Below, in pieces: positions 10,200 to 20,345 of a stretch of 64,000 nucleotides of DNA; position 1 is the first letter of the stretch, and every line of letters starts with the position of its first letter. Made by a program: the position numbers and the translations under genes. Under the pieces are notes generated by a model. The model had not been told where the DNA came from. It saw only the letters and a list, made by a program, of their open reading frames with translations, and did no database searches. The DNA comes from Yponomeuta sedellus. Taxonomy: Eukaryota; Arthropoda; Insecta; Lepidoptera; Yponomeutidae. The stretch lies in NCBI GenBank assembly GCA_934045075.1, contig OW203727.1:15994861-16058860 (forward strand). The letters run 5' to 3'.

Positions 10200-11120
10200 T
10201 CAGTGTATGAACTGCCGACTGCACATCGACCTTTACATACGAGCAATCTAATCAGTTACGAGTGACTTCGCAACAAAAAAGTAAAGGTTGACATGCTGTT
10301 AGCGGTACAAACAGCAAAACGATTGCGTAAAATGCCCGTAAGTAAAAAAGGCTGATGTCCTGTCACGTTACGGCTTTGCAGCAAAAATGTAAAAAAAGAT
10401 CAGCTGTTGATTTTGAGAGCAAATCCACCTTTACAAACGAGCACTCTTATCAGTTACTATAAGGGTGATTTTGCAACAAAAATGTAAAGGTTGACTTGCT
10501 GTCTGCAGTACATGCAGTAAAACTTAAAAGTTTTGTTTCTTATTTGAAAAAAAAAAAATAGTTTTTCGTGGCGTAATTGCGTAAAATACCCGCAAGTAGA
10601 AAGGTTGATGTGCTGTCAATTACGTTATGGGCTTGCAACAAATATGTAAAGGTTGACCTGCTGTTTGCGTTACAGTCAGCATTTCTAAGTTTCTGTTTAC
10701 TAAGTCGCCGAAGTGCCACTACTTAAATTACCTGCGAGAATGTAAAGCTTGATCTGCTCTCGACTGAAACGTGACAGTTCAAAGTATTCTGTGGATATTA
10801 TACTCTTGCCTGTTGTGTTTCGCATCCATTTTTGTAAATCATGTGCTTTTTCATAACTGTTTATAAAGTAAAATAAAAGGTTAAATTAAAAAAAAAGTGT
10901 AAAGGTTGATATGCTGTCGGATGTATCGTTAGCATAATTACCTCGAATCAGTTGCGTTAAGGGCGACTTTCCAACAAAAATGTAAGGGCTGACGCGCTGT
11001 AGACGCTGCAATCGACAGCACATCAATCTTAACATACTTGCATTCTAACCAGTTACGTCAATGGCGCCTTTGCCTCAAAATGTAAAGGTTGACCTGCTGA
11101 CGACAGCACCAAATATAAGA
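10200..11120. repeat. Irregular array of an ATGTAAAGGTTGAC dyad motif
   Basis: About nine versions of ATGTAAAGGTTGACNTGCTG occur (for example near 10288, 10485, 10645, 10740, 10900, 10978, 11080). Several are preceded by its complement as CATCAACCTTTACATACGAG, and share GCAACAAAAATGTAAAG and TCAGTTACG linkers. The repeat unit therefore seems to be an inverted pair of roughly 100 bp repeated with variable spacing. No frame is open through it. Solitary relatives occur near 21040 and 23935. Confidence 0.65.
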
Positions 11121-11139
11121 GCAATTTTACCACTTTAGA

Positions 11140-11612
11140 ATATCAACCTTTTATGTCCTCATTGCATCGCAGAAAGGTTAGGCCATACTCCACCACGGGG
11201 GCCAAGTCCGGGTTGGTGGAGGATTGTAAGCTTGAGATTTTAAGACAGTGGCGGGCCTTACTGTCAGAAGTTATCAAGCCGCACGTAAGGCCCCTGACAT
11301 GGCTTAACGACTGCTATTACATGACAGCCGGCACCAACGGCTTAACGAGCCTTGCGAACCATGGGAGCGCGCGTAAAAAATGCCACAAGCGGTAGTCGCG
11401 GGATAGTCACCCATCCTGCACCTGACCGCGCCTGTTGTTGCTTTAGATAGATATATAGAATATTTTTTATTGCATGTACATCAGGGGTTACATAAGAGAC
11501 TTAAAAAATAACTACAGTACAAGTGACGGCCTTATTACTAAAAGTAATTTCTTCCAGACAACCATTACTCAAGTGATTGATTCCTATTACTCTGTTCGAC
11601 TAGGCCACGACA
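11140..11612 (-). mobile_element. 5S-SINE subfamily A, interrupted
   Basis: Minus-strand copy. The 3' end is at 11140 and the C-box complement CGGTCACCCATCC region is degraded to ATAGTCACCCATCCTGCACC. The head is split by an insertion at 11444-11567, after which CTCAAGTGATTGATTCC and TAGGCCACGA complete the 5' end. There is a 13-bp insertion near 11230. Confidence 0.75.
11444..11567 (-). mobile_element. LINE 3' end inserted in the 5S-SINE
   Basis: On the minus strand it reads GGTTGTCTGGAAGAAATTAC..TTTTAGTAATAAGGCCG.. and ends with a (CTAT)n tail (GATAGATATATAG on the plus strand). It is younger than the SINE it splits. Confidence 0.65.
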
Positions 11613-11960
11613 CAGATTAGATAATAGTAATTGAATTTAAATAGTTACACGAGCGCTTCCTAGCCGATACAGATGTATCTAATATTTTTTTTTTTCGCAC
11701 TGTCAAATATATTTTCTGTGGCAGTGTGTTCCACAGTAATATTTTACCAGCGTAACATTTACATACAAGCACACACATTGCTTCTGGCCCCACACTAGGA
11801 TACCATGTGTCGTGCGAACCAGAAAAATGCGACGCAAACCAAACATGTAAAAATCCAGGACCTGGATTTTTTTTTCGACGGGGTTCGAACGAGGTTCGAA
11901 CACGGGACCTCTCGCATGGTACAGAGGTTGTCAAAGTCAGTCTAACCGAATAAACCGTGA
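11613..11960 (-). mobile_element. SINE- or LINE-3'-like repeat with tRNA-like box B
   Basis: On the minus strand GTTCGAACCTCGTTCGAACC is followed by an A-run, then TGGTATCCTAGTGTGGGGCC AGAAGCA and a tail of GTAAATGTTACGC. The middle block recurs at 51105-51265 on the plus strand. A 117-codon minus-strand frame here reads through the repeat and is not a gene. Confidence 0.45.
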
Positions 11961-12201
11961 AGGTGTTCATTTGTACTTGTAGTGAAAAAGTCCACTATAA
12001 ACTTCAGTTAGCAGGGATATGGAAAATAAAGATTTTACAGTTATATGAAATGGGGTCATCAAACTGTCATTAGTAAAAAACTGGAAGATGGTTTTTTTTT
12101 ATTAAAAATATAAAGCTACTTCAAAACACTAGAGCACAAAAACTTGTAAACTTGCAAATCAATTTTGGGCGTCGACTCCAAAATTTATTTCTAACCTACC
12201 T

Positions 12202-12213
12202 ATACATCGAATT
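12202..12213. repeat. Target-site duplication, left copy, of the I-type LINE
   Basis: ATACATCGAATT occurs here and again at 17368-17379. Together the copies bracket 12214-17367 exactly. Confidence 0.85.
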
Positions 12214-12335
12214 GGGATTCTTGGCGGGAACTTGAAAAAAGGCGGTCGACTTAAATTATTGTCCCAACTTTATTAATTTTTATTGTGACTAATAGTCGTA
12301 AATAATACTATTATAGTTATAATTGGCTTAAAATA

Positions 12336-13526
12336 ATGGATGGTAATGAGGGCGAGGGGGAAAATCCCCCGAACCCCAAGGTCCGCAAGAGACAACAGAC
12401 TGTTTGCGATGATGGCGATGGCGTAAGCGGTGAGGAAATTAACTTTAAACCTTACTTTAAACCAAACTATAAAAGACTATATCCAGAAAACTCTGTTAAC
12501 ACCGAGTTTAAAGTGTTTGTTGAAAGTCAGGACAAAGAGCGATTAGGAAATAAAAGCCCTATATACCTCAACCATATTTTTTCTACTGAAGTAAAAGGTG
12601 TGATGGCAATTCGTCGTGTGAATGGCAATAAAATTGTGGTCATATTTAAACAATACAACACGGCCAACAACTTCATCAGCAACACAGCTTTTCTTGAAAA
12701 GTACAAACTAAAGGCTTATATACCAGCTGCCCAGATTGAACGGATCGGAATTATTCGATTTGTTCCCACCAACATATCGAACAAGGAACTGTACTCGAAA
12801 CTGTCATCGATATACGAAATCGTCGCCATCCGGCGCTTCACGAAGAAAGTTGGGCAGACTCGTGTCGCCCTGCAGACAGTTAGCGTTACCTTCTTGTCTA
12901 ACTCATTGCCCGATTGCGTCCAGTACGATCTATTCGCATATCGCGTGTTCGATTATGTGCCACCATTGCAGCAGTGCTACCGCTGTTTTAAATTCAACCA
13001 CTCTGCTAAAATTTGTAACGGCAAACAACGGTGTAGCTGCTGCTCTGGTGAGCACTCCTACAAAGATTGCGACAGACCCAATGAGCTATGTTGCATTAAC
13101 TGTGGTGGAGCTCATTTGGCGATTTCCAGGACATGTCCGGTAAAAATGAGGAAAATTATGGAAAAAAAGAATAATATAACATACGCCAGTGTTGCGGCTT
13201 CAAAAACAGAAGTAGATTTTCCTCGTTTGGACACTAGGAAAACTGTAAAAACGCCAATGAAATATGACAAAATTGTTAAACCCCAGCTTGAGTCTCAGTC
13301 TATGGTTAATACCAAATCGATGGGAATAAATAATGATGTAGATGTCACTAGAGATCAAAATAAAACTAATGTTTCCCCCACAAACATCAGAGCTCAAATT
13401 ATAGAAAATAATGATGTGTTGATGGCCCTTGTCAACACATTGGTACAGTTAGGTAATAAGTCAGATGATGTGCCCATAACCACGTCATCAATAAAAGATA
13501 TGCTTTTAAAAAATCTTGCAATATAA
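12336..13526 (+). CDS. LINE ORF1, Gag-like nucleic-acid-binding protein (396 aa)
   Basis: This is the RNA-binding partner of the LINE, expected to coat element RNA in the ribonucleoprotein that carries out target-primed reverse transcription. The N-terminus (1-50) is acidic and basic, and unstructured-looking. Residues ~56-210 contain the RRM-like region typical of these proteins (KVFVES..., GIIRFVPTNIS, YRVFDYVPP). Three zinc knuckles follow: C214-C217-H222-C227, C233-C236-H240-C245 and C253-C256-H260-C267. The C-terminal ~125 residues are polar and lysine/asparagine-rich. The start at 12336 is the first ATG after the 5' end and has A at -3. The stop TAA shares its last A with the ORF2 start (TAATG), which suggests translational coupling. 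It is intact. Confidence 0.9.
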   Translation: MDGNEGEGENPPNPKVRKRQQTVCDDGDGVSGEEINFKPYFKPNYKRLYPENSVNTEFKVFVESQDKERLGNKSPIYLNHIFSTEVKGVMAIRRVNGNKIVVIFKQYNTANNFISNTAFLEKYKLKAYIPAAQIERIGIIRFVPTNISNKELYSKLSSIYEIVAIRRFTKKVGQTRVALQTVSVTFLSNSLPDCVQYDLFAYRVFDYVPPLQQCYRCFKFNHSAKICNGKQRCSCCSGEHSYKDCDRPNELCCINCGGAHLAISRTCPVKMRKIMEKKNNITYASVAASKTEVDFPRLDTRKTVKTPMKYDKIVKPQLESQSMVNTKSMGINNDVDVTRDQNKTNVSPTNIRAQIIENNDVLMALVNTLVQLGNKSDDVPITTSSIKDMLLKNLAI

Positions 13527-16500
13527 TGGCTGATTCAAATATAACAATTCCACAGTTACGCATAGCGCAGTACAATATACAAAGTCTTAACAGTAAGAAA
13601 CCATTATTAATCAAATTTTTACAAAAAGAAAATATAGACATTTGTTTGCTGAATGAAACCTGGTTAAAAGAAAATAACAATTTTAGAATCCCTGGTTATA
13701 ATATGTACAGTAAAAATGCAATTAATAAACACAATGGAGTAGCTATTCTAGTAAAACCTTACTTAAAATACACTGTTTTAGATACAACTTTTCATGATGA
13801 TATACAAACTATTGCTATTTCATTATCTACAGAATTAGGGACTATGACTGTTTTTTGTGTATACTGCCCACCTAGAGGTGGTCATATCAGGATAAATAGA
13901 TTGACTAACATTATAAAAGATCTCCCTAAACCTATTCTTATAAGTGGTGACTTTAACGCGCACCATGTTGCATTTGGATGTTTATCAACTAAAGGTCGAG
14001 GTCAGGACTTGTATAATGTAATTGACGAAAATGATCTTTGCATTTTGAATGATGGAAATTATACAACTGTGAACCGTCCCACACAAAATCCTTCTGCTAT
14101 TGATGTTACCTTTGCTAGTGCAAGTCTGGCGCCATTTTGTCAATGGTCTGTGCATGACGATCCTATGGGAAGTTACCACTATCCCACAATTACAGAAATA
14201 GTCTTGGCTATTGATAAATATCAGATTAACCCTCCTGTTGAAAAGTTTTTATTTAGTAAAACCAACTGGAATAAGTATCACGAATTATCTGAAAACATAT
14301 TTGAAAACTTTACTATGAATGTGGAAAACCCACTTGAGTCATATTCCGAGTTTTGCTCTCGTTTAAACCAGCTCAAGGAAATAACAGTTCCAAAGCTCTC
14401 TAAAACAAGTAAATATATCAGTAGGACCCCTACACCTTGGTGGAATGAAGTATGTGAGCAAAGTGTTATTGCTTCTTACGATGCATTGAAATTATATAAA
14501 AGTGATCCTACCATAGAGAATTACATCAATTATAAAAAACTAGATGCTCTAAAAAAGAGAACAATTTTAGAACAGAAGAAATGTGGATGGAGTAACTTAT
14601 GTAATACATTTAACAGAACTACCCCAATTAGTAAAATTTGGAACATGATTAAGATGTTTAAGGGTATCAGGAGCAGTAACAAATCATGTAAAGATGAATT
14701 CATTTCCTCTTTTCTCGATAAGCTTTCGGATAATACTAATTTGGCAGATACTAGTAATTTGAACAGGTGTTTTGATATGAATAATGACAAAGGAGATACG
14801 AATTTTTTGCTTAAATCATTTACATGGAATGAGTTTTTGATGAGTTTACAGTCTAGACGTAACACCACTCCTGGTTTAGATAATCTACCCTACAGTTTGA
14901 TTGGAAACCTTCATGAGTCTGTACAAAAATTGTTTCTTGACATTCTCAATGCCTTGTGGCTTAGCAACACAATACCAGAATCATGGAAAACACAGTGTGT
15001 TATTCCAATACTTAAACAAGATAAACCACCAGAGCTAGCTAGTTCTTATAGACCCATATCTTTATCTTCATGTCTAGGTAAGTTATTTGAAAATATGATA
15101 AAAATCAGACTTGACTGGTATGTTGAAGCAAATGGTATCATCCCTGATGTGCAATATGGCTTTCGTCGTGGACGTAGTTGCTCTGACAACTTCATTTCTT
15201 TGATATCTGATCTGAAAAATGCAAAGAAATCTAAATTACACACTGTATGTGTATTTTTGGATGTTCAAGGTGCATTCGATAATGTAGATCCTAGTATTCT
15301 TGTGAGGATTATGTCTAGTTTAGGCATTCCTGGACGACTCTGTAAATGGATATATGAATTTCTGAATAATAGAACACTTTATGTGAAACACAATAATATA
15401 TTACATGGCCCAAGAACTGCATCAAAAGGTACTATGCAAGGTGCCACACTGTCACCATTATTGTATAATTTGTATATTAGCGAAATTTGTAAATATGTAG
15501 ATGCGGGAAATGTTAATATACTGCAATTTGCAGATGACATTGTACTTTACACTAGCAATAGAAATGTACAGGTTGCAATGGACAACATCAATGAGGCACT
15601 AGGTCAATTAGACCATTATTACAATGATATCCTGCACTTGCATATCAATGCATCAAAAAGTAGTGTAATGATTTTTGGAAAAGACAATCCATCTAATGAG
15701 GTTGTATATAGTGGGAAAGTTATAAATAGAGTTAGATCCAAAAAATTTTTAGGTGTTATAATTGACGAAAAACTTTCCTTTGAAGAGCACATCAAGTATA
15801 TTTCAATAAATGCATTGAAAGCATTGAATATACTCAGATGCCTTGCTGGTGTTTCCTGGGGATCAGACCCCAAAACCTTATCAATTTTGTACAAAGCTAT
15901 TGTAAGAAGTCATTTTGATTACAGCTCCATAGCATACTTAAATAGTAAACATACAAGAAAGTTAGATGTTTTACAGAACAGGGCTTTGAGAATTATTTCA
16001 GGTGCAATGTGTTCGACTCCCATAAGGGCCATGGAAGTTGAGACCAAGATAATGCCATTAATCCTGAGGAGACTTCTGTTGGCAGAGAGGTTTTGCCTCA
16101 AACTGTTATATGCAAATAATCTGAAAATAATTAACAAAATTGTACCTGGTGAATATGCCTCCACTGGTCCTTTGGCAACTGGGGAGGGCCTCTTGGCTGG
16201 CAGATGTCCGGCATTGCATGATATTGTTCTGGAAGTTAAAAATAGTTGTAGTTTTGTCAAAAAGCAGTGTCAATGGCCCTGCTATTCATTTCCTTATGAA
16301 TGTATTATTCACCCAATCAATGTTTTAGATACTGTAATGAACAACACAGAAATGTTACACTTTCTCTCAATGAATAGTTATTACACAATATACACAGATG
16401 GTAGTAAAGGTGAGGCATTTGTGCACTCTGCTTTATATGACCCACAAATTAAATTTGCGCAGAGTTTTGTCTTGCAAGATGTCTGTACAATATTCACTGC

Positions 16501-17272
16501 TGAGGCTTATGCTGTTTATCAGGCTTTGACACGAATAAGAAATGTAAATGACTGTAGAAGCTTTCTAATTGTAACAGATTCTTTAAGTCTAATTCAGGGT
16601 CTTGTACATATAAACATAAATTTTAGAAGTAACTTTATTTTGTATATATTAAAACAAATTGTTTATGACCATTATCTCAATGGTAAAGACATATCTTTCA
16701 TGTGGGTACCATCTCATAAAGGTATTACAGGTAATGAAGTAGCAGACAAAGTAGCATTTGAAGGGATAAATAAGCTTGATGTTAGTCATGCTGTGAATGT
16801 ACCCATGAGTGACTATTTGTATAATATAAATTTAAGTATAAACAAGTTGTGGGAAGAATTCTGGAGGAAGGACCAAGAAACGAAAGGGCAATGGTATGGA
16901 AGCATACAAGAAACCTTACCAGTAAAACCGTGGTACGATGATCTGAAAGAAGCCAGTCGTGACTTTATCACTACAATTAACAGACTGAGATTTGGTCATA
17001 ATAGAGCGCCATCACACCTAGCCAGGCTCGGAATAATCCATTCCAGTGTTTGTAAATTCTGTGGAGCTAATGAAGCTACCGTTGATCATATAATATTTGA
17101 ATGTCAATGTCAAAGCTTTCTTTTTGACAGACTAGTGCTTGCAAGTGAACTAAGTGAAGTGATAAAAACTAGTGATTCCTCCCGCCCGCCAACGCTTAAA
17201 CAATTCCTAAAAGTAAAAAGTGCTTTCAAACCTGTGTATAAATACATTAAAAACACCATAAGCATGGTATAG
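13526..17272 (+). CDS. LINE ORF2, endonuclease / reverse transcriptase / RNase H (1248 aa)
   Basis: This enzyme nicks target DNA and copies element RNA onto it. The AP-endonuclease-like domain (about 10-225) shows N17, E44, GDFNAH (141-146), D193 and the terminal S-x-H-x-P motif as SYHYP at 216-220, where relatives usually have Asp before His. The reverse transcriptase (about 500-760) has YRPISLSSCLGKLFENM, YGFRRGRSC, FLDVQGAFDNVD, QGATLSPLLYNLYIS and catalytic FADD near 668-671. RNase H (about 950-1075) has YTDGSKG, TAEAYA, VTDSLSL and GNEVADKVA. A C-terminal CX2CX8HX4C knuckle follows (CKFCG...HIIFEC). The start is the ATG overlapping the ORF1 stop. No stop or frameshift is seen. The Tyr in SYHYP is the only doubtful catalytic position. 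Confidence 0.93.
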   Translation: MADSNITIPQLRIAQYNIQSLNSKKPLLIKFLQKENIDICLLNETWLKENNNFRIPGYNMYSKNAINKHNGVAILVKPYLKYTVLDTTFHDDIQTIAISLSTELGTMTVFCVYCPPRGGHIRINRLTNIIKDLPKPILISGDFNAHHVAFGCLSTKGRGQDLYNVIDENDLCILNDGNYTTVNRPTQNPSAIDVTFASASLAPFCQWSVHDDPMGSYHYPTITEIVLAIDKYQINPPVEKFLFSKTNWNKYHELSENIFENFTMNVENPLESYSEFCSRLNQLKEITVPKLSKTSKYISRTPTPWWNEVCEQSVIASYDALKLYKSDPTIENYINYKKLDALKKRTILEQKKCGWSNLCNTFNRTTPISKIWNMIKMFKGIRSSNKSCKDEFISSFLDKLSDNTNLADTSNLNRCFDMNNDKGDTNFLLKSFTWNEFLMSLQSRRNTTPGLDNLPYSLIGNLHESVQKLFLDILNALWLSNTIPESWKTQCVIPILKQDKPPELASSYRPISLSSCLGKLFENMIKIRLDWYVEANGIIPDVQYGFRRGRSCSDNFISLISDLKNAKKSKLHTVCVFLDVQGAFDNVDPSILVRIMSSLGIPGRLCKWIYEFLNNRTLYVKHNNILHGPRTASKGTMQGATLSPLLYNLYISEICKYVDAGNVNILQFADDIVLYTSNRNVQVAMDNINEALGQLDHYYNDILHLHINASKSSVMIFGKDNPSNEVVYSGKVINRVRSKKFLGVIIDEKLSFEEHIKYISINALKALNILRCLAGVSWGSDPKTLSILYKAIVRSHFDYSSIAYLNSKHTRKLDVLQNRALRIISGAMCSTPIRAMEVETKIMPLILRRLLLAERFCLKLLYANNLKIINKIVPGEYASTGPLATGEGLLAGRCPALHDIVLEVKNSCSFVKKQCQWPCYSFPYECIIHPINVLDTVMNNTEMLHFLSMNSYYTIYTDGSKGEAFVHSALYDPQIKFAQSFVLQDVCTIFTAEAYAVYQALTRIRNVNDCRSFLIVTDSLSLIQGLVHININFRSNFILYILKQIVYDHYLNGKDISFMWVPSHKGITGNEVADKVAFEGINKLDVSHAVNVPMSDYLYNINLSINKLWEEFWRKDQETKGQWYGSIQETLPVKPWYDDLKEASRDFITTINRLRFGHNRAPSHLARLGIIHSSVCKFCGANEATVDHIIFECQCQSFLFDRLVLASELSEVIKTSDSSRPPTLKQFLKVKSAFKPVYKYIKNTISMV

Positions 17273-17367
17273 TGAAATGAAAATACCTAAACAAACGAAA
17301 ACTCTTTATAAATAAAGATATGGCTTAAAGGTCGTGTTACCAGGCCATAAATTACAAAAAAAAAAAA

Positions 17368-17379
17368 ATACATCGAATT
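17368..17379. repeat. Target-site duplication, right copy
   Basis: Perfect repeat of 12202-12213, directly after the A-rich 3' end of the LINE. Confidence 0.85.
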
Positions 17380-17533
17380 CAAAGCTAATATTCGTTTATA
17401 TTATTTCTCTGATTTTAGTGCCGTCGTATTTTGAAGTCAGTTTTTATTTTTTTCAATTACCAGTTTTTGTGAATAACGCCGGCAAATAGTGCTTTGCAAA
17501 GCAATGCACGCGTCGCTATAAAATATCAGGACC

Positions 17534-17613
17534 AAACTGAGAACCTCCTCCTTTTTTTGAAGTCGGTTACCCTTCTTAGCCGACTTCAAAAAAAGGAAGA
17601 GGTTCTCAGTTTC
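17534..17613. repeat. Inverted repeat around GAAGTCGG
   Basis: The left arm (17534-17571: ACTGAGAACCTC...TTTTTTTGAAGTCGG) pairs with the right arm (17579-17613) with about one mismatch and a short loop. A third partial TTTTGAAGTCAG lies at 17430, so this is a dispersed fold-back repeat. Confidence 0.65.
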
Positions 17614-17659
17614 GTCCTCATTGTCGTGGTCCGCATTGGTGAGTAGAACCTCTCTTTCG

Positions 17660-17845
17660 CGGAGGCTTAGAGAGTTTTGTTCTCGATAACTGCGAAGGAA
17701 AACATCGTGAGGAAACCTGAGTGTCTAAGGTGTGCACATACCTCAGTGCTTGAAATCACCAATCCGTTGTAGGAACGCTTGGTAGCAATTAAGCCCACAC
17801 TCTTTGAGAGAAGGCTCGTGCTGAGGCTATATAAGGATTTTATTT
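17660..17845 (+). mobile_element. tRNA-SINE-II body fragment
   Basis: GAAGGAAAACATCGTGAGGA, GTGTGCACATACCTCAG, CTTGAAAT and AAGCCCACACTCT in family order. The head is missing. Confidence 0.65.
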
Positions 17846-17993
17846 TTTAGTAAGCAGCCATTTGTAACAAAATAAATACATTGTATCGAATAACGCACAC
17901 GAAGGACTAAAAGTACCCCTTACAAAATGTCCCTCAAGTTACCGAGGACATCAACAGACCGGACTGGGACAAAAGTTCGGTGTTTTCTTTAAA

Positions 17994-18058
17994 AACGCCT
18001 TCTAAACTTCATGTAAATTACAACACTTTTGTAATTTACATGAAGTTTAGAAGGCGTT
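17994..18058. repeat. Perfect 30-bp inverted repeat, 5-nt loop
   Basis: Arms 17994-18023 and 18029-18058 (AACGCCTTCTAAACTTC...) are exactly complementary. The loop is CACTT. Confidence 0.85.
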
Positions 18059-18585
18059 AGAGATTACGAGATTAATTTCCGGGGAACAAAATGACCGCAC
18101 ACCGTAGGATTTGAGTCCGCGACAAGTACTCGGAGGACATTTTTTACGATTCAGGGACTTTTGTACCTCGAGGACAAAAGTCCCTCGTCTGCGCAGGCGT
18201 TTAGGCCCATCGCTCCGGAGTTTCTGAAGAGCATCGTGGGAGCGAGACGCTCCGATTGATCTTGCCGACACGGGGTGGTGTGGACTGGTGTACTTTTTTA
18301 CCTGCACCTTTTTATTAAATGGCTTTATGTTAATACCTACTGTAGTGCGGTAACCCTCAAAGAACCACGGCAAGTGGCATATCGCAAACTGCTCGTTAGG
18401 GCTTAGCTTAGATTTTTGTCGCGAAAATCTGTGAGATATGCAAAATAGCGCAAAATACTCGTAGTTCCCAGAACGCGATTTAAAATATGTCAGAAAAATA
18501 ACAATAATGTTTTATTTCCAAAAAAAGTTCATTACGACTTAGTAACAAGTAACTTAGTACATCTAAGTAAGTTTTGTACACGTAT
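18059..18585. other. Unassigned stretch with a 108-codon minus-strand frame
   Basis: The minus-strand frame at 18047-18373 is arginine- and serine-rich and starts inside the preceding hairpin, so it is probably chance. Positions 18180-18260 are GC-rich. No family was recognised. Confidence 0.25.
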
Positions 18586-18735
18586 ATAGACCCGATTTTT
18601 ACTGCTTCTCCGACTCTAAGGTTTGCTGGAAGAAATCCCTTTCAGAGATAAGCTCGCCTTTGTACACGTTATTGCTAATGCAATGTCCTGTTAAAATTTT
18701 CGTGTGCAAAATAAAGTATAATAATTATAATAACA
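18586..18735 (+). mobile_element. LINE 3'-end fragment
   Basis: Contains AGGTTTGCTGGAAGAAATC, CAGAGATAAG, then GTGTGCAAAATAAAGTATAA with a (TAA)n tail, matching the 3'-end series described for 37350 and 52583. Confidence 0.5.
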
Positions 18736-20125
18736 ACAATAAAGTAAATTCCATTCAACATTAATAGTTCACAGAGTTCCATGACAGTGCCGTGAAGAGG
18801 ACTTTCTGGCCATTCTTGCATTCAATGCTAAGCCTAACGCGATAGTATTTTAGAATTGCCTTGCCTACAACTTTTTCCTGCCCAAGTAACATTTTGTAGG
18901 AGGTTTTGATAAATGCCCCTTAGTTCTGTAATATTCTCGTTTCAGATTTTACCCCAGGTCATTATTTGTTTTTATTTAGTGCAAACAGCTCTTAGGACTC
19001 TACAGTAATTTGAAACACTAAATAGACTTTCACAGAATTCCAACACAATTTGGTTTTACACACTTCCCAGAACCTTGCGTTATCCTAAAAAGGTTTTAGA
19101 ACCTGCTCAAAACCTTTTAGAAACCTAAAATGTCAGTTGGGTGGTTACACGGTGGCATATGTCACGCATGTTTTGGCGCTAAAATACCAAAGTTTGACAA
19201 TTGGTAATATAATACTAGAAGAGACCTTTCAAACGTATCCTATTCTAGCATAATGCGCTAGGATTGGGGATACAAATGCGATTTCATCAACACTTAATTT
19301 TTTTTTTATTCAATAATTTCTGTTTTATGAATAAGAATAACAATAAAAAAAAAATATTGCCTCATCAAAAACAACTTAAACAAAGTAAGGCTTAAAGTTA
19401 GGTATTATAAGGCAAAAGGTAGTGGCTCAGCTGGTGCTGACCCGGGTCAGCCCCGAACAGCGCTGGTTTTCAACCACTGACTCTATCTCTGTTCTCTATG
19501 TCTGTGTATTTATACTTATATATTTGTAAAAAATATTAATATGTAGCAATTGTAAACTGTAAGGAAGTTCGAGCAGTTAACAAAACACCATGCATAGCCA
19601 ATCCGTGGAGGACACTTAGGGTATTCCGGTATGTAGGATACACTTTATCTCTCTCTCTCTCTTTCTTTCTCTTTGTGAAAGAAGGCAAGTGCCAGGCAAT
19701 GTAGGTAGGCCAGGCAGGTATGGCTTCATAATAAATACAGCAGAAGATGTTATATTTCATATCGTCAGCGTTATGTCAAGCTTGCGAGAGGTCACAGTTT
19801 AGATGAAAGAAGTCAGTAACGCATGATGTGTGTTTACTAAGGTTATGATGTGTGTGTGTAAATTTAGACAGTTAAGTACTTGAACGGTTATTCTTATGTT
19901 TTTTAACTGTATTTGAAGTAGCCCTGGAAAACTCGAATAGGTGGTTTTGTACCTCCGTTCTTTACCTTATCTTACATCGTTTATATGGAATCTCCTGTGG
20001 TTTGATATAAAAGGTAGAGTATCTTCCTTTACCTTTTGCTTCTATTCAGTGTTACACTTAGCAAGGTCTACTGCAGTTTTTGATTTAGCATTCCCATCAT
20101 CTAAGGGAACTTTGCAGATAAACTA
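18736..20125. other. Spacer with a CT microsatellite
   Basis: No gene recognised. 19647-19676 is a (CT)n/(CTTT)n tract, and the short minus-strand frame over it (19536-19760) is compositional. Confidence 0.4.
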
Positions 20126-20343
20126 CAGTCTGTTAGCTTTTAGAATATACCTCGGGCTCTAGAGAAGACTTCGGTTTTCGTCGAAAGCACACGACTACTT
20201 CCTGCTCTGTATAAAACTCTTCTTCACTATTTTGAAAAGTAATGTAAAGTTAAGTATCATATTAGTCCCGATATTTCTATTACACGAATATATCCCATTC
20301 TATCCGATAGCAGTCGAGGTATATTCTAAAAGCTAACAGACTG
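20126..20343. mobile_element. Tc1/mariner-like MITE, family A, copy 1
   Basis: A 218-bp element with ~30-bp inverted ends starting CAGTCTGTTAGCTTTTAGAA, flanked by TA on both sides (20124-20125 and 20344-20345). The ends extend inward to CCTCGG and CCGATAG. No coding capacity. Confidence 0.85.
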
Positions 20344-20345
20344 TA

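Larger units (their letters stand above)
12214..17367 (+). mobile_element. Complete I-type non-LTR retrotransposon
   Basis: The element starts GGGATTCTTGGCGGGAA, has a ~120-bp 5' UTR, two open ORFs that overlap by one base, a ~75-bp 3' UTR and an A-rich end (ACA14T-type). A 12-bp duplication flanks it. The EN-RT-RNase H order in ORF2 and three CCHC knuckles in ORF1 place it in the I/R1/Jockey group; the RNase H domain favours the I side. No internal stop or frameshift is seen, so it may be a young, possibly active copy. Promoter motifs in the 5' UTR were not resolved. Confidence 0.9.

Noticed and set aside
10200..11120. CRISPR array
   Set aside because: Repeats are imperfect and occur in both orientations with unequal spacers, in clearly eukaryotic DNA; no cas genes.
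12736..13143. 135-codon alternative frame within LINE ORF1
   Set aside because: It is a shadow of ORF1 in another frame; ORF1 has the zinc knuckles and the correct start.
18047..18373. 108-codon minus-strand open frame
   Set aside because: It begins in a perfect hairpin, has odd basic composition and no recognised domain.
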